Below, piece after piece: positions 1-6,063 of a stretch of DNA of 6,063 bases. Both the position numbers and the translations under genes were made by a program. Origin of the DNA: Planctomycetota bacterium (GTDB lineage Bacteria; Planctomycetota; UBA8742; SKZP01; JAIOTL01); the NCBI GenBank assembly GCA_021106775.1, contig JAIOTL010000047.1, forward strand, positions 1 to 6,063, given 5' to 3'. Position 1 is the stretch's first letter. Each line of letters starts with the position of its first letter. The notes beneath the pieces were generated by a model. That model saw only the letters and a program-made list of their open reading frames with translations, made no database searches and was not told the origin of the DNA.

Positions 1-985
1 CGATTTCTGATTGCAGTGCATCTATTTCGTGCTTCAAATCGTTTTCTTCTCGAACGATAATTATACGTGAACGCTCTTCATCAAATTTAACAGCATTAAG
101 ATTGACTAATTCTTTTAACACTTTTTCAAGCTTGATATTCTCTTGAGAAATAGAAAACAACAATTCTTTTTCTTGATATTCAAGGTCAGCATTTCGAAGT
201 CTTATTTTATTAATCTTTTCTTTAATCTGCAAATACTCGCACCACAATAATGTTCCTTCAAGAAATGTATTACGCTCTTCTAAACGTTCTTTTTCCTTGA
301 TTTCCTCAAGAAGCCTTTTCAAATTATTCAACTCAATTTCGCGCCTTTTATTCTCTTCTTCCAATCGCTGCAACATAGGTGACAAATCAGCTGATTTCTG
401 CGACAATTCACTAACTTGTACAAATCGTTCCTGCATACCAGTAATTCTGAGTAAAGTTTCAAAACGCTTTCGAGGACTGCTGCTGACAAGCTCAGAAACA
501 TCTCCACTTTCGGTAAACACAAGTTTATTTTTAATATCCAGATTTATTCTATCTAAAATTTGTGTAAGAAGCGATAATGTTATTGTATGCTTAATGTCAT
601 CGTTGATAATAAAATAGTTCAGGTTCGTATCTTTTGCAGAAACCTCAAAACCCAGTGAAAACACTTCATTGTCGAGCATTTCATCTATCTGTTCATTATC
701 AAAACAAATAGTCCTACGATTATTAATTAGTGGATTATTGAGCTGAACAGTTCCGCGAGTAACTTTTCCATTACTTCCAACAATGGCGTTTAATTTCCCA
801 TCGCGAATGCGCTGAGATTTAATTCCGAGAGCAAGCAAGCATCCTTCCAGAAACAAGGTTTTACCAGAGCTGTTTCCGCCTGTTAAAAGCACAATTGGAC
901 GAACAAACTCTACAAAAGTATCTTTGTGAAGTACAAAATTCTCAAGATGTACATTTTTTATAAGCAATTGTGGTTTTGAGTTCAT
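1..985 (-). CDS. SMC/Rad50-like ATPase, N-terminal part (cut by window edge)
   Basis: Read on the minus strand from ATG 985-983, the frame stays open for 328 codons to the window edge. Residues 10-35 resemble the SMC head start (beta strands ending in LLTGG). The Walker A motif GGNSSGKT is at residues 36-43. The lobe carries an SMC-like FIIND segment (about 125-129), and residues 158-188 align without gaps to the SMC stretch around the Q-loop (TESGDVSELVSSSPRKRF). From about residue 195 the chain is rich in E, K, L and R with heptad character, as expected for the first coiled-coil arm. The family (SMC, Rad50/SbcC, RecN) uses ATP-driven head closure to hold or repair DNA. The C-terminal Walker B and signature motifs lie outside the window, so the subfamily is unresolved. 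The Q-loop glutamine position appears to be Ser160. No clear Shine-Dalgarno precedes the ATG; a TTG two codons upstream (991-989) is an alternative start. Confidence 0.85.
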   Translation of the reverse strand, partial: MNSKPQLLIKNVHLENFVLHKDTFVEFVRPIVLLTGGNSSGKTLFLEGCLLALGIKSQRIRDGKLNAIVGSNGKVTRGTVQLNNPLINNRRTICFDNEQIDEMLDNEVFSLGFEVSAKDTNLNYFIINDDIKHTITLSLLTQILDRINLDIKNKLVFTESGDVSELVSSSPRKRFETLLRITGMQERFVQVSELSQKSADLSPMLQRLEEENKRREIELNNLKRLLEEIKEKERLEERNTFLEGTLLWCEYLQIKEKINKIRLRNADLEYQEKELLFSISQENIKLEKVLKELVNLNAVKFDEERSRIIIVREENDLKHEIDALQSEI

Positions 986-1003
986 TCTCAAGTATTCTCA
1001 AGT
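984..1003. repeat. Perfect 10-bp tandem repeat at the SMC-like gene start
   Basis: ATTCTCAAGT occurs twice without a gap on the plus strand. Read on the minus strand it is ACTTGAGAAT twice, and the second copy supplies the first two bases of the ATG start codon. It occupies most of the short leader between the -10 element and the start, where a ribosome binding site would normally lie. Confidence 0.8.
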
Positions 1004-1010
1004 TTAGCTT

Positions 1011-1019
1011 ATTATAACA
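1011..1019 (-). promoter_or_regulatory. Extended -10 promoter element for the SMC-like gene
   Basis: On the minus strand the sequence reads TGTTATAAT, a perfect extended -10 element (TG-n-TATAAT), ending 25 bases before the ATG at 985. No good TTGACA-like -35 is visible at the usual distance, which an extended -10 can tolerate. It lies directly after the terminator of the preceding gene, so the SMC-like gene probably has its own transcript. This is inferred from sequence only. Confidence 0.5.
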
Positions 1020-1020
1020 G

Positions 1021-1054
1021 AAAAACCCGCTTCCAAAAGAAAACGGGATTTTTT
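1021..1054 (-). terminator. Rho-independent terminator after the flavodiiron gene
   Basis: On the minus strand, CCCG and CGGG arms (1047-1044 and 1029-1026) flank a loop that can add a TTC/GAA pairing, and a run of five T follows (1025-1021). A-rich sequence on the other side gives a T-run on the plus strand too, so it could work in both directions. It lies about 60 bases after the flavodiiron stop codon. The GC stem is short, so its strength is uncertain. Confidence 0.6.
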
Positions 1055-1114
1055 AAACTTGCGAATATTATAAATTGGTTTTGAGAAATTAATGCAAAAT
1101 TGACGAATTGTGAC

Positions 1115-2299
1115 CTAAAGCAGATTCAAAGCTTTGTGTTTTTCGACAATTTGGTCAGCAAGGATATCGAGCTTGGCAAAATCTTCCGCTCTTGGTTTAC
1201 CTTTGGAAAGAACTGGTTCAAGGATTTCAACCTTCAAATTCGGTATCAAACCTGCAAGCTGTTCCACAGTTTTACTCGCCCAACCATAAGAACCGATTAC
1301 GCTTATGTGCTTGGTTTTAGGACGTAGAGCGTTGACAAGGAAAGCAGCATAAACTGCTGATGGATGCGCTCCCGCCAGAACCGTCGGTGACCCGATGACA
1401 ATTGTCGGTGCATCTACAAGCGCAATGGCAAGCTTGCCGATATCCGTCGTCGTCAGGTTAAACACTTGAACTTCAATACCACGAGTAATCAACCCATCGG
1501 TAAGATATTCAACCATTTCCAAAGTGCTGCCATGCATAGAAACATATGGCAAAAGCACGGTATTTGTTACATCTTCGGAAATCCAACTTTTGTATGCGTC
1601 GATGATAATCTGCGGATTCTGCCAGATTGGACCATGACTCGGTGCAATCATATCAATATCGAAAGCGTTGAGTTTTTCGATATTTTTGATGATGCTTTTA
1701 CGGAAAGGCATCATAATTTCGGCAAAATATCTCTTTGCGCCCTCAATGACCTTGTATTCATCTTGCACAAGCAAGTTGCTGCCGGCGATGTGTGAGCCGA
1801 AAAAATCACAGCTGAACAGAATTTTATCTTCATGTAGATACGTAGACATCGTTTCGGGCCAATGAACCCACGGTGTCATAATGAATTCGAGGGTTTTATT
1901 TCCAAGCGAAAGTTTTTCGTTATCCGCAACAACGAGGAATTTGTTTTCGGGAATATGCAGCAAATCCTCAAGGAACATTTTACATTTCTTGTTCGTTACT
2001 ACTTTTGCTTCAGGGAACATCTTAAGAACTTCAGGGATTGCGCCTGAATGGTCCTGCTCAGCATGGTTGGAGACGATATAATCGATTTTGTCAACATTGG
2101 CAAGCTCCAGATTATGTTTCAGACGTTGAAATACGTCCGGGTCAACCGAATCGATAATTGCGGTTTTCTCAGAGCCTTTGATAACGTAAACGTTGTAACT
2201 TGTTCCGTCAGGAAGAGGAATCAGGTCGTCGAAAATCTGCCTGTCCCAATGAGCTACCCCAACTTCATAAATACCTGGTTTAATTTCTTATGATGCCAT
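1115..2299 (-). CDS. A-type flavodiiron protein (O2/NO reductase) with in-frame TAA at codon 4
   Basis: This is a two-domain flavodiiron protein that reduces O2 to water or NO to N2O in the cytoplasm, using electrons usually delivered by rubredoxin. Numbered from ATG 2299-2297, the metallo-beta-lactamase domain has all the usual iron ligands: H79, E81, D83 and H84 in SNHAEQDHSG, H146 in PWVHW, D165 in SCDFF and H222 in PSHG. The flavodoxin-like domain (about 246-394) has FMN-binding loops at VSMHGST (253-259), GSPTVLAGAHP (303-313) and GSYGW (336-340). The length of 394 codons is typical of the class without a C-terminal rubredoxin. The gene ends with TAG. Codon 4 is TAA (2290-2288), just before the conserved domain starts at EIKPGIYEVG. 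The next in-frame ATG (2020) would remove H79 to H84, so it is not a credible start. Either this is a fresh nonsense mutation, a base error, or expression depends on an unusual start or readthrough. Family assignment is firm; functional status is uncertain. Confidence 0.9.
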
Positions 2300-2305
2300 G
2301 TTTTT

Positions 2306-2311
2306 TCCTTT
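2306..2311 (-). promoter_or_regulatory. Ribosome binding site of the flavodiiron gene
   Basis: AAAGGA on the minus strand lies six bases before ATG 2299. It marks that ATG as the intended start even though the reading frame meets TAA after three codons (M-A-S-stop). No comparable site precedes any codon after the TAA. Confidence 0.7.
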
Positions 2312-2325
2312 ATAAGCATTGTTAT

Positions 2326-2338
2326 TTGTTATTAACAA
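2326..2338. promoter_or_regulatory. Small palindrome upstream of the flavodiiron gene
   Basis: TTGTTA-T-TAACAA is a perfect 6-bp inverted repeat with a one-base centre, 27 bases upstream of the flavodiiron ATG. An overlapping second copy of TTGTTATT (2319-2326) gives a 7-base repeat period. The arms resemble half-sites of redox regulators such as Rex, but the spacing is far shorter than the Rex consensus. In such AT-rich sequence it could be chance. Confidence 0.25.
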
Positions 2339-2372
2339 TAATTTGATTAATTTTATTCAGAAAATGAAACTT

Positions 2373-3197
2373 TTAGGTAAAAACCTTATGAAAAAAATGC
2401 CCGTTTGAATATTCAATGAATGCACCCTCGTCATCACGCCAGTCGCCGACAACGTATATTCTGCCCGACTCCATATCAATGTTCGCACGCAGATGCCAGT
2501 GTCCGAGAATCATAACATCGGCAAGGCCGTTTTTTATGGGGTATTGAAACGCTTTCACATAATCATTGCGACTGAAGCTGAAATCTGGAAAACATTTATC
2601 AAGCGGATGCATCGGTTTATATTTTGCAGAGAGTGTTTTCCGAAGCAAATTCGCAACTCTCAGCCTGTTTCTGTAGCCGATTGACTTCAAAATACCGTAA
2701 CTGATACTCGAACGAATCATAGCACAGTAAAATCTATATCTATGCAGATTTATCATCAGGTTGTCGCCGTGAGTGAGTAAAATTCTGCATAATTCATCAC
2801 CCGAATTAACATCCAGCTTCACCCAAAGCGGAAGCCTTTCTATGCCGAAGTCCTGCAATTGATTGAACAAGAAGAAATCACGGTTACCCGGCAGGAAATG
2901 AAGCATTGTGCCGTTTTGCTTCAGTCTCTTGGTCTGAGCAAAAACTGATGCATAAACTTCCTCGTTTTCCTGTGGTGAATCGATATAAAAGTCGAAAAAA
3001 TCGCCGATGATGAATACTGCTTTCACAGAAGAATCCAATGTTTTCAGGAATTCTGCGAAAAAATCGTTTTTTTTCTGGTTTGTCGATGAAAGGTGAACGT
3101 CCGCAACAAAAATGATTTTCTCATCTGCTTTCAGATTGAGAGATTTTTTGCACTTTTGTCGAAGTTTCAGCTTTTTTACCCAAAAATCGTGGTTCAC
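2373..3197 (-). CDS. LpxH-like UDP-2,3-diacylglucosamine diphosphatase (calcineurin-type metallophosphoesterase)
   Basis: LpxH hydrolyses UDP-2,3-diacylglucosamine to lipid X and UMP in lipid A synthesis at the inner membrane. This 274-residue protein has the motifs in LpxH order: D33-x-H35 in ADVHL, GDFFDF with D66 (65-70), GNRDF (104-108, N105 and R106), THGD (142-145, H143) and GHWH (232-235). The family-typical GNRDF and the YRFYCAMIR segment after THGD favour LpxH over a generic phosphoesterase. It differs from classical LpxH in GHWHLR instead of GHTHRP and in a basic N-terminal extension of about 25 residues. The start is GTG (3197-3195), preceded by GAAGG (3207-3211) with nine bases between; an in-frame TGA lies just upstream and no other start codon lies between. 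It ends with TAA. The flavodiiron gene follows after 73 bases without a clear terminator, so cotranscription is possible. A related lipid-A-like or nucleotide hydrolase cannot be excluded. Confidence 0.75.
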   Translation of the reverse strand: MNHDFWVKKLKLRQKCKKSLNLKADEKIIFVADVHLSSTNQKKNDFFAEFLKTLDSSVKAVFIIGDFFDFYIDSPQENEEVYASVFAQTKRLKQNGTMLHFLPGNRDFFLFNQLQDFGIERLPLWVKLDVNSGDELCRILLTHGDNLMINLHRYRFYCAMIRSSISYGILKSIGYRNRLRVANLLRKTLSAKYKPMHPLDKCFPDFSFSRNDYVKAFQYPIKNGLADVMILGHWHLRANIDMESGRIYVVGDWRDDEGAFIEYSNGHFFHKVFT

Positions 3198-3261
3198 GAA
3201 TTTATACCTTCATAAAATTTGTTAAATCATACACAGACATTTTATTATCCTACGAGCAAAT

Positions 3262-3972
3262 ATGAACGAAATATTTAACTCTATTATTAGAACTGCAAAA
3301 ACTGCAAAAGCAAGCAAGTCGAGATTAATTCACGCTTTTATCATCGACCGCATTGGGTTTAAGGTTGCGCATGAGTTGCAGGATAAGGTGCAAGCATTGC
3401 GAATCGCAGGGGAAATAGGCGACATTTTCCTTATTGTTGAGCATAATCCTGTGTACACAATCACAAAGCACACAGATAGGTCTCATCTTCTGTACGATGA
3501 TGTGGTTTTGAAACAAAAGGGTATTGAAATTGCTGAGGTTGATCGCGGAGGTGACATAACATATCACGGTCCAGGGCAGATTGTAGGATATCCGATAATA
3601 AATTTGAAAAATTTCAACCTAAGCGTAAAAACGTATGTTAAGGCAATTGAGCAAACCTTGATTAACGCTCTTTTAAACTTCGGCATTAACGCATGCATCG
3701 ACAAAAACGCTCCTGGGGTCTGGGTAAACTCGAAGAAAATTGCAGCACTTGGTATAAGAATCTCGAGATATGTTACAAAACATGGATTCGCGCTCAACAA
3801 TATGCCTGACCTCAGTCATTTTCAGGGAATTATACCGTGCGGACTATCAAAACCAGTTACAAGCATTTTTGCTGAGACCGGTCAAATCCTGGACAAACAA
3901 ACTGTTAGCGATAAAATCATCACCAGCATGAGAAAAGTGTTAAATTGCGAATTAATCGTGTGTGAACAATAA
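3262..3972 (+). CDS. lipB: Lipoyl(octanoyl) transferase LipB
   Basis: LipB moves octanoate from acyl carrier protein to the target lysine of lipoyl domains (pyruvate and 2-oxoglutarate dehydrogenases, GcvH), after which LipA inserts sulfur. The 236-residue protein shows the family signature RGGDITYHGPGQ (95-106), then GVWV with K159 in KKIAALG, the TKHGFALN segment (172-179) and IIPCG with C193. K159 and C193 are the expected catalytic Lys/Cys pair. There is a 24-residue basic N-terminal extension containing TAKTAKASKS, encoded by a 9-bp direct repeat. The usual YTLGRR-like segment is YTITKHTD (65-72). The ATG at 3262 has only a weak GAG five bases upstream, and no later start codon precedes the conserved domain. 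It is divergent from the LpxH-like gene. Confidence 0.93.
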   Translation: MNEIFNSIIRTAKTAKASKSRLIHAFIIDRIGFKVAHELQDKVQALRIAGEIGDIFLIVEHNPVYTITKHTDRSHLLYDDVVLKQKGIEIAEVDRGGDITYHGPGQIVGYPIINLKNFNLSVKTYVKAIEQTLINALLNFGINACIDKNAPGVWVNSKKIAALGIRISRYVTKHGFALNNMPDLSHFQGIIPCGLSKPVTSIFAETGQILDKQTVSDKIITSMRKVLNCELIVCEQ

Positions 3973-4172
3973 TTATATTGCTAATTTGATAATAAATAGT
4001 TAAACTTGTTTTTGAAATAGTCTAAAAGCGTATGAATATAGATATTAAGCGGTTTAGCGAAGAAATTAACACTTCATAACAGCAAAATTTTACAAAACTT
4101 CTTTTAATTACCCTCATAAACGAAATTTACCAGCGCGAGCATTTTGCGTTGAGAAATGTTGGAAGGAAAAAA
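3973..4172. other. AT-rich intergenic region upstream of the charged-tail protein gene
   Basis: These 200 bases contain no convincing gene. A 15-codon frame at 4032-4079 lacks a good ribosome binding site. No clear terminator follows lipB, and no strong sigma-70 promoter stands out. A possible hairpin lies at 4131-4151, CAGCGC pairing with GCGTTG (one G-T wobble) around a 9-base loop, ten bases before the next gene's Shine-Dalgarno. Confidence 0.6.
4161..4166 (+). promoter_or_regulatory. Ribosome binding site that fixes the start at 4173
   Basis: GGAAGG followed by six A leads directly to ATG 4173. The frame is open back to a TTG at 4149, but that codon lies before this site and has no Shine-Dalgarno of its own, so the ATG is the better start. 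Confidence 0.85.
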
Positions 4173-5474
4173 ATGGAACAAGAACTGCAATTGTGGGATG
4201 ATACCCGTTCGCAAGTAATTCAATTTTATCTCGCAAAAACATTTCGCAGAGGTAATCAGAATAAAACCAAACTTCTTTACCATTTTAGAATCGGTCAAAT
4301 CGACCCTGAAACCAATTCACTGAAATCGGTGTTGGAAATTCTTAATCGAGAGTCTCACCTTGAGGATTGGGACTCATTTTCAAGGAAATTACGCGATATT
4401 ATAATCGGTAGAAGTGAAAATGCGAAATTTGCACCCCGAGACAAAGATATTGCTTTGTCAATGGACAGAATCCTTGCAACTCCACAGGTTGAAACGGTTC
4501 TGAGTATCGACGGTGTTGCGTACTTGCTTCAAACTCCGGAAATTACAGGACATATTGACCTAAGTTTCAGATTCTGGACAACTGTTGATTTTTTGAGGAA
4601 ATTCCAAGCTCAGCTGCATCAGATATTGCAGAATCGTGAGTTTAGGTCAAATGTTGAAATTCTTCCTGAGATTGCGGTTAAAAGCATGTATTCGAAAGAT
4701 AAAGAAGCTGCTGTCACTCCCGATACTGCTGTTGAAGAGGATAAGGATGAAAAAGATACTGTGCAAGAGCCGACTGTTGATAATGATGTTGTTAAGAAAG
4801 CTAAGCCGAGTACGGAAATGCTGATAAAGGTCGAGGAATCCATGAGCGATGATGAGGATTCTGTTGAAGTTGAGGATTGGGAGGAGGAAGATTTGGATGA
4901 ATTCGGCGGAGATGATTTAGATTCCGTTGAATCCGAAAAACCAGACCAAAATATCGAAGATGAAACATCGACCAGCATTGAAATTGGCGAAAAACCTGAA
5001 ACTGCTGATAAAACTGATAAAAATGCTCTCATAATTGCTCCAAAGATTCAATCAACACAAGAAGCAAAAAAGGTCGATGAAACATCGGATAAGCAGTCTT
5101 TGTTTGATTCAGTTAAAACAGAAATTTCAACAGAAAAACCGGCTGTAAAAGCTGTGGAATCGAAGAAAGAGGAAAATACAAAGCCTGAATCAATTGAAAT
5201 TGCTGAGAAGGAAGAAAAACCCAAGCTGAAACGTCGTCCTCGCACACCCAAAGCAAAAGCAGATGAAAAAAATGATGATGAGAAGAAAGACGAAGATATA
5301 AAAGAAGCACCGAAAAAACGTACACGAGCCAAGAAAGCAACAGCGGAGAAAAAACCGGCAGCAAAGAAAACAACGAATGCAAAAAATTCTGCTAAGAAGC
5401 CGGCAACTCGAAAACCTCGGAAAACCAAGAAGGACGAGGAAGAGAAAAAACCTGAAACTCCTGATGATAAATAA
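4173..5474 (+). CDS. Unrecognised protein: N-terminal domain, acidic linker, lysine-rich histone-H1-like tail
   Basis: I do not recognise the family. The 433 residues fall into clear zones. Residues 1-165 have ordinary mixed composition with predicted helices and hydrophobic stretches (for example VLSIDGVAYLLQ, 109-120) and look folded. Residues 175-275 are strongly acidic, with EVEDWEEEDLDEFGGDDLD at 232-250. Residues 276-350 are E/K/T-rich. Residues 351-420 are strongly basic with repeated K/R-A-P motifs (KRRPRTPKAK, KKRTRAKKA, KKPAAKKT), like the tails of H1-like bacterial nucleoid proteins or AlgP. The last 13 residues are again acidic. There is no signal peptide or membrane segment. The tail suggests nucleic acid or ribosome binding and the acidic zone may shield it, but that is inference from composition. 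tsaD follows after 36 bases on the same strand with no terminator seen, so the two may be cotranscribed. Confidence 0.85.
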   Translation: MEQELQLWDDTRSQVIQFYLAKTFRRGNQNKTKLLYHFRIGQIDPETNSLKSVLEILNRESHLEDWDSFSRKLRDIIIGRSENAKFAPRDKDIALSMDRILATPQVETVLSIDGVAYLLQTPEITGHIDLSFRFWTTVDFLRKFQAQLHQILQNREFRSNVEILPEIAVKSMYSKDKEAAVTPDTAVEEDKDEKDTVQEPTVDNDVVKKAKPSTEMLIKVEESMSDDEDSVEVEDWEEEDLDEFGGDDLDSVESEKPDQNIEDETSTSIEIGEKPETADKTDKNALIIAPKIQSTQEAKKVDETSDKQSLFDSVKTEISTEKPAVKAVESKKEENTKPESIEIAEKEEKPKLKRRPRTPKAKADEKNDDEKKDEDIKEAPKKRTRAKKATAEKKPAAKKTTNAKNSAKKPATRKPRKTKKDEEEKKPETPDDK

Positions 5475-5510
5475 ATATAAATAAAATGATGTTGAAATTC
5501 ACAGGTTAAA

Positions 5511-6063
5511 ATGAAAATTCTTGGAATAGAGAGTTCATGCGATGAAACTGCGGTTGCAATTGTCGAGGATGGGTACAAAATCCTCTCAAGTGTGGTAGCC
5601 TCGCAGATTGCGCAGCACAAACCTCTTGGCGGTGTAGTTCCTGAGGTTGCAGCACGTGAGCATCATAAGAATCTTCCGCATATTCTGGATAGGGCATTCA
5701 ATGACCAATTCAAACTTGAGGAAATCGACGCATTTGCGGTTACCAGTCAGCCCGGGTTAATAGGTGCGCTGTTAATTGGTGTGTCCGCAGCAAAAACTCT
5801 CGCCTGGCGTATGAATAAACCTCTCATTTCAATCGACCACATCGACGGTCATATTTATTCCGCTTATCTGCACGCAAAGAGTGCAGGTGTGGAAATCGAT
5901 AAGCAGTTCGTTGCGCTGGTTGTTTCAGGCGGGCATACTGCAATGTTTCATGTGAAAAATCCACTTGAGAATGAATTGATAGGAAAGACCCGTGATGATG
6001 CGGCAGGTGAAGCGTTTGACAAAGTTGCTGCTATGCTGAACCTTGATTATCCGGGCGGTCCAT
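5511..6063 (+). CDS. tsaD: tRNA N6-threonylcarbamoyladenosine transferase TsaD, N-terminal part (cut by window edge)
   Basis: TsaD, with TsaB and TsaE, transfers the threonylcarbamoyl group to A37 of ANN-decoding tRNAs in the cytoplasm. The 184 codons in the window carry the family motifs in order: GIESSCDET (5-13), GGVVPEVAAREH (40-51), PGLIGALLIG (81-90), the metal-binding H110-x3-H114 in DHIDGH, VSGGHT (138-143) and TRDDAAGEAFDK (160-171). The PGL motif is preceded by SQ where GPGL is common. The ATG at 5511 has AGG five bases upstream. The remainder of the protein, normally about 340 residues, is beyond the right edge. Confidence 0.96.
   Translation, partial: MKILGIESSCDETAVAIVEDGYKILSSVVASQIAQHKPLGGVVPEVAAREHHKNLPHILDRAFNDQFKLEEIDAFAVTSQPGLIGALLIGVSAAKTLAWRMNKPLISIDHIDGHIYSAYLHAKSAGVEIDKQFVALVVSGGHTAMFHVKNPLENELIGKTRDDAAGEAFDKVAAMLNLDYPGGP

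Noticed and set aside
2254..2319. 22-codon frame from ATG 2319, which could join the flavodiiron frame by a -1 shift near AAG AAA TTA
   Set aside because: It has no Shine-Dalgarno and no canonical slippery heptamer, and ATG 2299 has the good ribosome binding site. Kept only as an unlikely explanation for the codon-4 TAA.
3067..3074. Run of eight T (A8 in the LpxH-like coding strand) as a phase-variation site
   Set aside because: The frame is intact and such runs are common in AT-rich Lys/Asn codons; there is no evidence of slippage.
4032..4079. 15-codon frame in the gap after lipB
   Set aside because: Too short, no convincing ribosome binding site, and no recognisable product.
4149..4172. 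TTG at 4149 as the start of the charged-tail protein
   Set aside because: The strong GGAAGG site at 4161-4166 is correctly placed only for ATG 4173.
4619..5032. 137-codon Ser-rich minus-strand frame, and the 190-codon frame at 5048-5620
   Set aside because: They are antisense shadows of the Lys/Glu-rich tail and tsaD start. They are low complexity, lack ribosome binding sites and overlap well-supported genes.

Overview
The window looks like part of an AT-rich bacterial chromosome. An LpxH-like lipid A enzyme suggests a Gram-negative (diderm) cell. An oxygen- or nitric-oxide-reducing flavodiiron protein fits an anaerobic or microaerobic lifestyle, and LipB shows lipoate-dependent enzymes. I cannot assign a phylum from sequence alone. 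The standard genetic code fits: TAA and TAG both terminate genes here. No RNA gene, insertion sequence or CRISPR array is visible.

Layout. Left half, minus strand, in transcription order: an LpxH-like metallophosphoesterase (3197 to 2373), a full-length A-type flavodiiron protein gene (2299 to 1115), a hairpin terminator (1021-1054), then an extended -10 promoter and the N-terminal 328 codons of an SMC/Rad50-like ATPase that runs off the left edge (985 to 1). Right half, plus strand: lipB (3262-3972), a 200-base gap, an unrecognised 433-residue protein with a long acidic linker and a lysine-rich histone-H1-like tail (4173-5474), and 36 bases later the start of tsaD (5511 to the right edge). 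The LpxH-like gene and lipB are divergent around a 64-base gap.

The genes are mostly housekeeping: lipid A synthesis, oxygen or NO detoxification, chromosome maintenance or repair, lipoylation and tRNA t6A modification. They do not form one evident pathway. The most notable points are: (1) an in-frame TAA at codon 4 of the flavodiiron gene, behind a good ribosome binding site and before an otherwise intact protein with every iron ligand; (2) an SMC-like head domain in which the Q-loop glutamine position appears to be serine; (3) the unrecognised two-part protein with opposite-charge disordered regions next to tsaD; and (4) a perfect 10-bp tandem repeat that runs into the SMC-like start codon. 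I found no convincing new multi-gene system.
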